Source: an uncultured bacterium
Lineage (GTDB): Bacteria; Bacillota; Clostridia; Lachnospirales; Lachnospiraceae
Assembly: GCA_905214675.1 (NCBI GenBank)
Contig: CAJMMS010000040.1
Location: 1-15,228, forward strand
Length of the DNA: 15,228 nucleotides
Direction: 5' to 3'
A model generated the notes under the pieces. The model saw nothing but the letters and a program-made list of their open reading frames with translations. It searched no databases and was not told the origin of the DNA. Both the position numbers and the translations under genes were made by a program. How positions within the stretch are numbered: position 1 is the stretch's first letter; every line of letters begins with the position of its first letter. Positions 6,777 through 13,960 of this stretch are shown piece after piece.

Positions 6777-6820
6777 CGTCTTTGTTTTTCTTATTTTTAT
6801 TTGCCCGAAACCTTATTTTC

Positions 6821-7876
6821 TTATTCTGCGGTATAAAGAGAATCTGCATCGTAAGAAGAAACATCAATGCCAAGTGTATCTGCTGTTTCTTTGTTGATCA
6901 GCAGGGAGCACTCTTCTGCGGAAAGATACTCGATCGGCATGGAAGCAGGATCTGCACCTTCTGTCAGGACTTTTGCTGCCATCTCACCTGTCTTGTAACC
7001 AAGTTTGTAGTAGTTGATACCATAAGTTGCAAGTCCGCCTTCTTTTACCATTCCTTCTTCACCACAGATAACCGGAATCTTGTTTTCATTTGCAATCATG
7101 GCTACGGTTGCCATACCTGCTGCGATCATATTATCCGTCGGAGCGTAGATCGCATCTACTTTTCCGATCATGGATTCTACAACGGTCTGGATCTCATTTG
7201 AACTTGAAACGGTGTAATCTGCTGCTTCCAGACCTGCGGCCTGGCATGCTTCTTTTGCCATGTCTGCCTGCAGTACAGAGTTAGACTCTGCTGAACAATA
7301 CAGAACACCGACAGTCTCTGCTTCCGGGATCAGCTCTTTCAGAAGATCGATCTGCTCGGTTACCGGAGTCAGGTCAGAAGTACCGGTTACATTTCCGCCC
7401 GGTGCATCGTTGGACTCTACCAGACCGGATTCTGCCGGATCTGTTACGGCTGTCAGCAGAACCGGAATATCGGTTGTAGCACCTGCTACCGACTGTGCTG
7501 CCGGTGTTGCGATTGCAAAGATCAGATCATCGCCGTCGTTTACCAGTGTTTCCGAGATTGTCTGACAGGAAGAAGCTTCTCCTGCTGCATTCTGCTGATC
7601 TGCATCATATTTTACACCCAGATCATCCAGTGCTGCAAAAAATCCTTCGTTGGAAGCGTCCAGTGCATCGTGCTGTACATATTGAAGAACTCCAATCTTA
7701 TATGTTTTGTCAGATGCCGTAGCTGCTGCGCTCTCATCTGTCTTGCTCTCTTCGCTGCCTGCTGCCTCTGTCTGTGCATCCGTAGAAGCTGTTGTCTCTG
7801 TGTTTTTACTTCCGCATCCTGCAAGCATGGAAACGGTCAGTCCCAGTGATAATAAAAATGCCAGTGTTTTTTTCAT
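6821..7876 (-). CDS. ABC transporter substrate-binding lipoprotein (ABC_sub_bind, PF04392 type)
   Basis: A 351-aa lipoprotein with a lysine-led hydrophobic signal and lipobox LAGC (residues 18-21), so lipidated at Cys21 and held on the outer face of the membrane. A Ser/Thr/Ala/Glu-rich linker runs to about residue 55. The periplasmic-binding fold begins at YKIGVLQYVQHDALD (near 59-73), typical of ABC_sub_bind proteins found with TrpX-like importers, as are FAIATPAAQS, LLTAVTDP and YAPTDNMI. The ligand is unknown; tryptophan-like compounds are possible, but no T-box or other amino-acid switch is seen. The frame extends to an ATG at 7906, but the purine-rich site at 7886-7893 (GAGG 9 nt away) serves the ATG at 7876, where the signal peptide starts. 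It has its own promoter and is the first of the three importer genes. Confidence 0.91.
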   Translation of the reverse strand: MKKTLAFLLSLGLTVSMLAGCGSKNTETTASTDAQTEAAGSEESKTDESAAATASDKTYKIGVLQYVQHDALDASNEGFFAALDDLGVKYDADQQNAAGEASSCQTISETLVNDGDDLIFAIATPAAQSVAGATTDIPVLLTAVTDPAESGLVESNDAPGGNVTGTSDLTPVTEQIDLLKELIPEAETVGVLYCSAESNSVLQADMAKEACQAAGLEAADYTVSSSNEIQTVVESMIGKVDAIYAPTDNMIAAGMATVAMIANENKIPVICGEEGMVKEGGLATYGINYYKLGYKTGEMAAKVLTEGADPASMPIEYLSAEECSLLINKETADTLGIDVSSYDADSLYTAE

Positions 7877-7929
7877 ATTCTTTTTCCTCTCCTGTTTCTG
7901 TTTCATTTTCTGAACATTTTACCAGTTTA

Positions 7930-7953
7930 ACGCTTTTATGCTTTCACGCTTTC
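7930..7953. repeat. Three tandem 8-bp repeats in the lipoprotein leader
   Basis: ACGCTTTT, ATGCTTTC and ACGCTTTC follow without gaps. On the transcribed strand this is a repeated AAAGCRT unit in the roughly 100-nt leader. No function is evident. Confidence 0.5.
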
Positions 7954-7982
7954 ATCCAGTAAAGTGTCCGCTTATGAATAAT

Positions 7983-8011
7983 ACTATACACCCAGGAGAG
8001 CTCTTCGTCAA
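7983..8011 (-). promoter_or_regulatory. Sigma-A promoter of the ABC importer operon
   Basis: On the minus strand, TTGACG (8006-8011) and TATAGT (7983-7988) have a 17-nt spacer, with five of six matches in each box. The predicted start near 7976 gives a leader of about 100 nt. The -35 lies only 10 bp beyond the gpsA stop, and no terminator separates them, so read-through from gpsA is likely too. Confidence 0.7.
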
Positions 8012-8021
8012 TGCTTTTCTT

Positions 8022-9032
8022 TTACTTCCACGCTCCGGCATCCGACTCCGTCTTCGGATCGCGCAACATCAGATCATTTAATGCATCGGCTGCTTTTTTG
8101 TCCTCGAACAGGATTTTGTTTACCTGCTCAATGATCGGAAGTTCTACCTGATATTTCTGTGCCAGACGGATTGCTGCTTTCGCAGAATAAACGCCTTCTA
8201 CGATCATACCGACTTCATCCATCGCTTCCTGCATGCCCTTACCCTGTCCGATCAGATATCCGGCTTTGCGGTTGCGGCTGTGAACGCTTGCACAGGTCAC
8301 GATCAGGTCACCGATACCCGTCAGTCCGTAAAAGGTCTCCGGCAGACCGCCCATCTTGATTCCCAGACGTGCGATCTCCGCAATACCTCTGGTGATCAGT
8401 GCTGCTTTTGTATTGTCACCGTATCCCAGTCCGTCTGCCATACCCGCTGCCAGCGCGATCACATTTTTCAGGGCACCGCCCAGTTCCATGCCCAGCATAT
8501 CCGGTGTCGTGTATACACGAAAGACGTTGCTCATAAAAATATTTTGCAGATATTCTGCGGTTTCTCTGCTGTGTGCCCCCACAACACAGGTTGTCGGAAT
8601 GCATTTTCCAACTTCTTCCGCATGGCTTGGACCAGAAAGCACTGCCACATCCGCCTGCGGAATCTCTTCTTCAATGATCTGTGACAGTGTCATCAGTGTC
8701 TTTTCTTCGACGCCTTTTGCCACATCAACAATCTTCTGTCCTTCCCTGCAGAACGCACGCATACTGTGTGCCGTGCTTCTTGTAAACGGAGAAGGAACTG
8801 CCAGGACAAGCACATCTTTGTCTGCCATGGCATCTTCCAGGTCACCGGTGACACCGATGCTTGGTGCCAGCACAACCCCCGGCAGTTTCTTTTCATGCTG
8901 TCTCTTTGTACGGAGCATCTCCACTTCTTCCGGGATGATCGACCAGATCGTCACCTCATGTCCATTGTTGTTCAGCAGCACAGCCAGTGCTGTTCCCCAT
9001 GTTCCGGCCCCGATAATACCAATTTTTGCCAT
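8022..9032 (-). CDS. gpsA: NAD(P)-dependent glycerol-3-phosphate dehydrogenase
   Basis: Cytosolic enzyme reducing dihydroxyacetone phosphate to sn-glycerol 3-phosphate, the backbone for phospholipids. The 336-aa length is typical. The Rossmann motif GAGTWG is at 8-13, LVLAVPSPFTR near 75-85, AKGVE at 105-109, SGPSHAEE at 133-140 and the signature GGALKNVIALAAGMADG at 185-201 with the catalytic lysine K189; the substrate-binding loop GYGDNTKAALITRG follows at 203-216. GGGGG (9040-9044) is 7 nt upstream of the ATG. It starts 43 nt after plsY, whose substrate it makes, and ends the four-gene operon. Confidence 0.96.
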   Translation of the reverse strand: MAKIGIIGAGTWGTALAVLLNNNGHEVTIWSIIPEEVEMLRTKRQHEKKLPGVVLAPSIGVTGDLEDAMADKDVLVLAVPSPFTRSTAHSMRAFCREGQKIVDVAKGVEEKTLMTLSQIIEEEIPQADVAVLSGPSHAEEVGKCIPTTCVVGAHSRETAEYLQNIFMSNVFRVYTTPDMLGMELGGALKNVIALAAGMADGLGYGDNTKAALITRGIAEIARLGIKMGGLPETFYGLTGIGDLIVTCASVHSRNRKAGYLIGQGKGMQEAMDEVGMIVEGVYSAKAAIRLAQKYQVELPIIEQVNKILFEDKKAADALNDLMLRDPKTESDAGAWK

Positions 9033-9075
9033 AAGAAAGCCCCCTTTTTTTATTTTTCGTTTTTATTTTGCTTTT

Positions 9076-9726
9076 CTATTTCTTTTTATTTTTTGATGAA
9101 AGATATGTTTTCCGTTCTGTTCCGGATAAAAGCCTCTTAATATTTTCACGATGCTTCCAGAATGCCAGCACGGCCAGAAAAATGGCAACCGCATACAGTT
9201 CATACAGGTGCGGCTGTGTCATATGGAAAAATCCGTTCTGTCCAAGTACAACCACTTCGATCACGATCCCGACATAAACAAGAAGCGATCCAAGGGAAAC
9301 ATAATGTGTCACAAAAAAAGTGGTAAAAAAAATGATAATGCCGCAGATCGCCATAATCCAGTTAAAGGACAAAACAAGCCCTGCAGTTGCTGCAATCCCT
9401 TTTCCGCCGCGAAATCCCAGATAAAATGGATAGTTATGTCCCAGGATTGTCCCCGCTGCCGCATAAAACTCAAGCAGCGGCAGAATATCCGCATGTGTTT
9501 TGCCAAATACAACTCTGACCAGCACCACCGCCAGAATACACTTGCCGCAGTCCCCGGCAAAGGTCAGAAGACCGGCTTTGAGTCCCATTGTACGCAGCAT
9601 ATTGGTGGTACCGGCATTGTGACTTCCGTATTCCCGGATGTCGATCCCATGTGCTTTTCCTAAAATATAGCTTGTCTGAAACAATCCGAACAGATATCCG
9701 ATTGCAAGGCATAACAGACGTATCAT
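9076..9726 (-). CDS. plsY: Acyl-phosphate:glycerol-3-phosphate acyltransferase
   Basis: Integral membrane enzyme that moves a fatty acyl group from acyl-phosphate to position 1 of glycerol-3-phosphate, the first committed phospholipid step. The 216-aa chain has several hydrophobic segments and the three PlsY motifs: GSHNAGTTN at 34-42 (usually GSGNPGATN), GHNYPFYLGFRGGKG at 96-110, and KHRENIKRLLSGTE at 191-204. The first motif is altered but keeps its serine, asparagines and threonine. A basic tail (SSKNKKK) ends the protein. CTCCT on the plus strand at 9736-9740 gives AGGAG 9 nt before the ATG, inside the end of der; the two genes are 3 nt apart. Coupling with gpsA fits its function. Confidence 0.94.
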   Translation of the reverse strand: MIRLLCLAIGYLFGLFQTSYILGKAHGIDIREYGSHNAGTTNMLRTMGLKAGLLTFAGDCGKCILAVVLVRVVFGKTHADILPLLEFYAAAGTILGHNYPFYLGFRGGKGIAATAGLVLSFNWIMAICGIIIFFTTFFVTHYVSLGSLLVYVGIVIEVVVLGQNGFFHMTQPHLYELYAVAIFLAVLAFWKHRENIKRLLSGTERKTYLSSKNKKK

Positions 9727-9729
9727 ATT

Positions 9730-11058
9730 TTATTTCTCCTTTTCTCCGCGTTCCCGGATAATAAATTTCAGCGGAGTTCCGCGAAACCCGAACGCTTCTC
9801 TGATCTTGTTTTCCAGATATCTGGTATAGGAAAAATGCATCAGTTCTTTGTCGTTGACAAAGATCACGAATGTAGGCGGTTTTACCGCCACCTGTGTGAT
9901 GTAATACAGACGCAGGCGTTTGCCCTTATCGGAAGGCGGCTGCTGCATGGCCACTGCCTCTGTCATAATCTCGTTGAGCACACCGGTCTGTACACGCATG
10001 GTCTGATTTTCAATGATCGTATCAACCATATCAAACAGCTTTACCAGACGCTGTCCGGTCAGTGCGGAGACAAACATAATCTCTGCATACGGCATATAGG
10101 AAAGTGTATTGCGGACTTCATTGGTGTACTTATAGATCGTCTTGTCATTCTTCTCGATCGCATCCCATTTATTGACTACGATCACGATGCCTTTTCCCCG
10201 GTCATGGGCAATTCCCGCGATCTTGGCATCCTGCTCCGTGATCCCTTCTACGGCATCGATCACCATCACGACAACATCGGCACGTTCCACCGCAGTCACG
10301 GTACGGATGATGCTGTAACGCTCCAGTTCTTCTTTGATCTTGCTCTTTCTTCGAAGACCTGCCGTATCGATAAAGACATACTCTTTGCCGTTCCAGTTCA
10401 CTGCCGTATCGATCGCATCACGCGTCGTTCCGGCAATATCCGATACAATACAGCGGTTCTCACCGAGCAGTCGGTTTATAATAGAAGATTTGCCGACATT
10501 TGGTTTGCCGACAACAGCGATACGCGGTCTGTCATCTTCTTCCTCCTCGGTATCATGTTCCGGGAAATGACGGATCACTTCATCGAGCATATCGCCGATC
10601 CCCAGTTTGGAAGATGCAGAAATCGGAATCGGATCACCGATACCGAGATTATAAAACTCATAGGTGTCTGCCATAAACTTCTGGAAACTGTCCACTTTGT
10701 TTACGACCAGAATCACCGGCTTTTTCGCACGACGGAGCATATCTGCCACGCGGGCATCCGCATCTACAAGTCCCTGTCTTACATCTGTCATAAAAATAAT
10801 CACATCTGCGGTATCGATCGCGATCTGTGCCTGTTCACGCATCTGAGAAAGGATGATATCACTGCTGTCCGGCTCAATACCGCCGGTATCGATCATGGTA
10901 AAACTTTTGCCAAGCCATTCTACGTCCGCATAGATACGGTCACGCGTTACGCCCGGTGTATCCTTGACGATGGAGATATTCTCTCCGGCAAGAATGTTAA
11001 AAAGTGTGGATTTGCCGACATTCGGCCGCCCCACAATGGCTACGATTGGTTTACTCAT
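9730..11058 (-). CDS. der: Ribosome-assembly GTPase Der (EngA)
   Basis: A 442-aa double GTPase needed for maturation of the 50S ribosomal subunit. First G domain: G1 GRPNVGKS at 10-17, DTGG at 57-60, NKVD at 120-123. An acidic linker (EEEEDD, 171-176) leads to the second: GKPNVGKS at 184-191, DTAG at 231-234, NKWD at 296-299. The C-terminal KH-like domain spans about 355-437 and includes the usual PPSDKGKRLRLYYITQ and FGFRGTPLKF. All motifs are intact and the length is standard. GAGGTG (plus-strand CACCTC at 11066-11071) lies 7 nt before the ATG, which overlaps the end of the upstream radical SAM gene by 8 bp. Confidence 0.97.
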   Translation of the reverse strand: MSKPIVAIVGRPNVGKSTLFNILAGENISIVKDTPGVTRDRIYADVEWLGKSFTMIDTGGIEPDSSDIILSQMREQAQIAIDTADVIIFMTDVRQGLVDADARVADMLRRAKKPVILVVNKVDSFQKFMADTYEFYNLGIGDPIPISASSKLGIGDMLDEVIRHFPEHDTEEEEDDRPRIAVVGKPNVGKSSIINRLLGENRCIVSDIAGTTRDAIDTAVNWNGKEYVFIDTAGLRRKSKIKEELERYSIIRTVTAVERADVVVMVIDAVEGITEQDAKIAGIAHDRGKGIVIVVNKWDAIEKNDKTIYKYTNEVRNTLSYMPYAEIMFVSALTGQRLVKLFDMVDTIIENQTMRVQTGVLNEIMTEAVAMQQPPSDKGKRLRLYYITQVAVKPPTFVIFVNDKELMHFSYTRYLENKIREAFGFRGTPLKFIIRERGEKEK

Positions 11059-12415
11059 ATTTATTCACCTCATCTGTATAGGAATGTTCGATTGTCTCTG
11101 TTTCTAATAAAAGGGCCTCGATCAGCGCCCGACCGCTTGATTTTACAATATTTATATCCACTTGTAAAGATTTTTCCAGTTCGCCCACGGTCATATCATC
11201 CAGGAAAACATCGTATCCGGTACGGAGAATATTGCACGGAAGCAGCAGCTGTCCTCCAAGTTCTTTGCCAGTCAGTTGTTTCTTCAGATCCTGTCCGGTC
11301 AGGAGTCCGGAAACCGTGATCTTTTCACCGAAAAACTCGTTGATGATCGGATAGATGTGGATGGTCACGTTCGGATATTTTTCGCAGAGCTGATCTGCGA
11401 TCTGCTGTATGACAGGTGCTGCCAGCAGTCCGGTTGCAAGGGAAACGGTATGTTTCCGGTCATCGCCTGTCCGGTTTTCTATCTCTTCTTTTACTTCATC
11501 AAGGAGCAGCCGCATCATGCCGACGCCATTCTCAAGCTGAAGATAACCGTCATATTGTTCCGCAGGTGGAAATGGCTGTCCTGCCAGAATGTACCATTCA
11601 TCCGAAGCATGGATAAAATGGATGCCGTATTCCTGACAGACCTTTTCCTGCCATCCATGGATCAGATCCAGTACTTTCTTTGCATCTTCTTTCTCAAAAG
11701 GTTCCAGTGGAAACAGACCGTCCCGGTACTTTGACAGACCGACCGGAACAACGGAAACGCTCTGCAGATAAGGGAGATATTTTGTCAGCTCGCGTATGCT
11801 GAAATCCAGCTCTGCCCCGTCATTGACTCCTTTGCACAGAACGATCTGGCCGTTCATATGAATCCCTGCTTCATAAAAACGGTCTACTTTTTTCAGGGCT
11901 TCTCCGGCAAATCGGTTGTGCAGCATTTTACAGCGAAGCTCTGGATTCATCGTCTGAAACGAAATGTTCATCGGCTCCATATGATAATAAACGATACGGT
12001 CGATATCGTGATCGGACATATTGGTCAGGGTGACATAATTTCCCTGCAAAAAAGAAAGCCTGGAATCATCGTCTTTAAAATAAAGCGTATCACGCATGCC
12101 TTTTGGCATCTGATCGATAAAACAGAAGATACATTTGTTGTGGCAGGAACGATAATTATCCATCAGACCATTTTCAAATTCGATCCCGATATCATCTTCA
12201 TATTCTTTTTCTATCTCAAGCTCCCATTCTTCCCCGTTCGGTTTACGTATCAGAAGTTCTACGTATTCATCGTTCATCAGATAATGATAGTCCAGAATAT
12301 CCTCAATCTCTTTCCCTCCCACGGAAAGAAGCTCGTCTCCCGGTTCGATTTCCAGTTCTTCTGCAATACTTCCCGGAAGTACTTTTGATACGATATGTTT
12401 GCCTGTTTTTCTCAT
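11051..12415 (-). CDS. PDZ-radical SAM-DUF512 protein
   Basis: A 454-aa protein of the widespread but uncharacterised DUF512 family. Residues 5-45 form a PDZ-like region (VLPGSIAEELEIEPGDELLSV). A radical SAM iron-sulphur motif follows, C91-x3-C95-x2-C98 (CHNKCIFCFIDQ), with the family segment LYFKDDDSRLSFLQGNYVTLTN at about 111-132. The DUF512 domain occupies about 290-440, including GQLLLPCNILRTG. Reductive S-adenosylmethionine chemistry is expected; the substrate is unknown. Linkage to der is often seen in Clostridia, suggesting translation or tRNA work, but that is only association. Only a weak purine-rich ribosome site precedes the ATG. It is the first gene of the operon and is transcribed divergently from prs. 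Confidence 0.9.
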   Translation of the reverse strand: MRKTGKHIVSKVLPGSIAEELEIEPGDELLSVGGKEIEDILDYHYLMNDEYVELLIRKPNGEEWELEIEKEYEDDIGIEFENGLMDNYRSCHNKCIFCFIDQMPKGMRDTLYFKDDDSRLSFLQGNYVTLTNMSDHDIDRIVYYHMEPMNISFQTMNPELRCKMLHNRFAGEALKKVDRFYEAGIHMNGQIVLCKGVNDGAELDFSIRELTKYLPYLQSVSVVPVGLSKYRDGLFPLEPFEKEDAKKVLDLIHGWQEKVCQEYGIHFIHASDEWYILAGQPFPPAEQYDGYLQLENGVGMMRLLLDEVKEEIENRTGDDRKHTVSLATGLLAAPVIQQIADQLCEKYPNVTIHIYPIINEFFGEKITVSGLLTGQDLKKQLTGKELGGQLLLPCNILRTGYDVFLDDMTVGELEKSLQVDINIVKSSGRALIEALLLETETIEHSYTDEVNKYE

Positions 12416-12455
12416 AGATCTTCTTTTCCTTTTCTTTCAATCATCTTTATCATCA

Positions 12456-12484
12456 AGTATACAAGAGTCATCAAATACAAGCAA
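12456..12484 (-). promoter_or_regulatory. Candidate promoter of the DUF512-der-plsY-gpsA operon
   Basis: On the minus strand, TTGCTT (12479-12484) and TATACT (12456-12461) are spaced 17 nt. The -10 matches five of six bases; the -35 is poor beyond TTG. It is the best match in the intergenic region on this strand, about 40 nt before the start codon. Confidence 0.45.
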
Positions 12485-12531
12485 GCGAAATTTTTCTTTA
12501 CATAGTGTTTTTACAAAATCCTACAATTTTC

Positions 12532-12560
12532 TTGACGCACCAATTCCGAAATGTTATAAC
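12532..12560 (+). promoter_or_regulatory. Sigma-A promoter of prs
   Basis: TTGACG (12532-12537) and TATAAC (12555-12560) with a 17-nt spacer and an extended -10 (TGT before TATAAC). The predicted start near 12567 leaves a leader of about 78 nt. Confidence 0.72.
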
Positions 12561-12571
12561 TAACATGATAA

Positions 12572-12595
12572 GGATGCACAAAATGTGAAGCATCC
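12572..12595 (+). promoter_or_regulatory. Hairpin in the prs leader
   Basis: GGATGC (12572-12577) pairs perfectly with GCATCC (12590-12595) over a 12-nt A-rich loop, right after the predicted transcription start. It could stabilise the 5' end. No known purine-switch pattern was recognised. Confidence 0.4.
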
Positions 12596-12615
12596 ATGGG
12601 TTAAATTTTAAGATA

Positions 12616-12631
12616 TGCGGCAATTGCGGCA
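12616..12631 (+). repeat. Heptamer direct repeat before the prs ribosome site
   Basis: TGCGGCA occurs at 12616-12622 and 12625-12631, two bases apart, just upstream of AGGAGGT (12634-12640). Possibly a protein-binding or anti-Shine-Dalgarno element; may be chance. Confidence 0.3.
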
Positions 12632-12644
12632 TTAGGAGGTAAAT

Positions 12645-13820
12645 ATGGCAAACTTAGAACCGCTCATTCAGTCGATTCCCGTTGCTCCTTTGAAGCTGGC
12701 TTCACTGGAAGGATGCAGAACTCTTGCAGATCAGGTCAACAATTATCTGGTATCCTTCCGTCACGAATCTCCGACCAATGTAGGACAGGCTGACACTCTG
12801 CAGGGTTACTGTGCAGATTCTTATCTGCTGGAGTGTGAATGCCCACGTTTCGGAAGCGGCGAAGGAAAAGGTGTTCTGAAAGAATCTGTACGCGGCTGTG
12901 ATCTTTTTATTATGGCAGATGTCACAAATCACAGTCTGACTTATCGTTTAAACGGATATGAAAATCATATGTCTCCGGACAACCATTATCAGGATCTGAA
13001 ACGTATCATTTCCGCCGCTGACGGCAAAGCAAGACGTATCAATGTTATTATGCCGTTTTTATATGAAGGAAGACAGCATAAACGTTCCAAAAGAGAATCT
13101 CTGGACTGTGCTTTGATGCTCCAGGAACTGGTGGCTATGGGTGTCAGCAATATTCTGACATTTGATGCACATGATCCCCGTGTGTCAAACAGTATCCCGC
13201 TTCATGGCTTTGATTCTTTCATGCCTACCTATCAGTTCTTAAAAGCACTGGTAAACTCTGTACCGGATTTTGTGATCGACAACGATCACCTGATGATCAT
13301 CAGCCCGGATGAAGGTGCGATGGGACGTGCTGTTTATTTTTCCAATATTCTCGGTGTTGACATGGGTATGTTCTACAAGAGACGTGACTACTCCACCGTT
13401 ATTAATGGAAAGAATCCGATCGTTGCCCATGAATTTCTCGGTGACGATGTAAAAGGAAAAGATGTCATTATCATCGATGATATGATTTCTTCCGGCGAAA
13501 GTATGCTGGATGTTGCCAAACAGTTAAAAGAACGTGAAGCAGGCCGTGTCTTTGTCTGCACAACTTTCGGTCTTTTCACAGACGGACTGGAAAAATTCGA
13601 CGAATACTATGAAAAAGGTTACATCAGCAAGGTCGTAACAACGAACCTCAATTATCGTCCAAAGGAACTGCTTACCCGTCCTTATTATCAGGAAGCAGAC
13701 ATGAGTAAATTCCTGGCATCCATTATTGATTCTCTGAATCATAATGTATCCATTTCCAGCGTACAGTCTCCGACCGACAAGATTCACAAACTTCTCGAAA
13801 AATATAAAAATGAGCGCTGA
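12645..13820 (+). CDS. prs: Ribose-phosphate pyrophosphokinase, long divergent form
   Basis: Cytosolic enzyme making PRPP from ribose 5-phosphate and ATP for purine, pyrimidine, NAD, histidine and tryptophan synthesis. At 391 aa it is about 75 longer than the usual form of about 315. Recognisable parts: MPFLYEGRQHKRSKRES at 136-152 (counterpart of the ATP-binding ARQDRK region), FDAHDPR at 173-179 with H176 in place of the usual DLH, SPDEGAMGR at 220-228, RRD at 246-248, and the PRPP loop DDMISSGES at 278-286 (usually DDMIDTGGT). The C-terminal FLASIIDSLNHNVSISS resembles the normal Prs end. Extra length lies mainly before residue 135 and at 240-270. AGGAGGT is well placed before the ATG. It stands alone with its own promoter and terminator. 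Function is likely but less certain than for a canonical Prs. Confidence 0.87.
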   Translation: MANLEPLIQSIPVAPLKLASLEGCRTLADQVNNYLVSFRHESPTNVGQADTLQGYCADSYLLECECPRFGSGEGKGVLKESVRGCDLFIMADVTNHSLTYRLNGYENHMSPDNHYQDLKRIISAADGKARRINVIMPFLYEGRQHKRSKRESLDCALMLQELVAMGVSNILTFDAHDPRVSNSIPLHGFDSFMPTYQFLKALVNSVPDFVIDNDHLMIISPDEGAMGRAVYFSNILGVDMGMFYKRRDYSTVINGKNPIVAHEFLGDDVKGKDVIIIDDMISSGESMLDVAKQLKEREAGRVFVCTTFGLFTDGLEKFDEYYEKGYISKVVTTNLNYRPKELLTRPYYQEADMSKFLASIIDSLNHNVSISSVQSPTDKIHKLLEKYKNER

Positions 13821-13840
13821 ATTTGCCTGATTTTTTTCAT

Positions 13841-13880
13841 CCCGCAAAGCAGAAGATCCATTCTGTTTTGCGGGATTTTT
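13841..13880 (+). terminator. Rho-independent terminator of prs
   Basis: A 14-bp stem with one G-U pair (13841-13854 with 13861-13874), a GATCCA loop, and ATTTTTG directly after. It starts 20 nt past the prs stop. The A-rich side needed for reverse-direction function is lacking. Confidence 0.9.
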
Positions 13881-13920
13881 GTTAATTTACAGAAAAGTGA
13901 TTTTCTGTAAATTAACAAAA
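13877..13920. repeat. Perfect 20-bp inverted repeat with 4-nt loop
   Basis: Bases 13877-13896 are exactly complementary in reverse to 13901-13920, around GTGA. The arms are A/T-rich (core TTAATTTACAG). It shares T's with the prs terminator and AAAA with the next terminator. It has no U tail of its own, so it is not a standard terminator. Confidence 0.8.
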
Positions 13921-13949
13921 GAGATGCAGCCGAAACTGCATCTCTTTTT
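13917..13949. terminator. Bidirectional terminator between prs and the surface-protein gene
   Basis: A 13-bp perfect stem (13917-13929 with 13936-13948), loop CCGAAA, with AAAA on one side and TTTTT on the other, so it can work on both strands. It ends 12 nt from the stop of the minus-strand surface-protein gene, its main client. Confidence 0.85.
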
Positions 13950-13960
13950 CATACTTTCGT

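Noticed and set aside
7877..7906. N-terminal extension of the lipoprotein to an ATG at 7906
   Set aside because: No ribosome site precedes it, and it would put ten charged residues before a normal lipoprotein signal starting at 7876.
7877..8011. T-box or other amino-acid riboswitch before the importer
   Set aside because: The leader is only about 100 nt, with no T-box motif or long stems found by eye.
9835..11319. A 494-codon open frame on the plus strand opposite der
   Set aside because: It is antisense to intact, motif-complete Der and the DUF512 gene; its translation is His/Arg/Cys-rich with no recognisable domain, as expected for a codon-bias shadow.
13881..13916. Middle palindrome as transposon end or attachment site
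   Set aside because: No transposase, integrase or flanking target duplication is present, and it sits exactly between two terminators.
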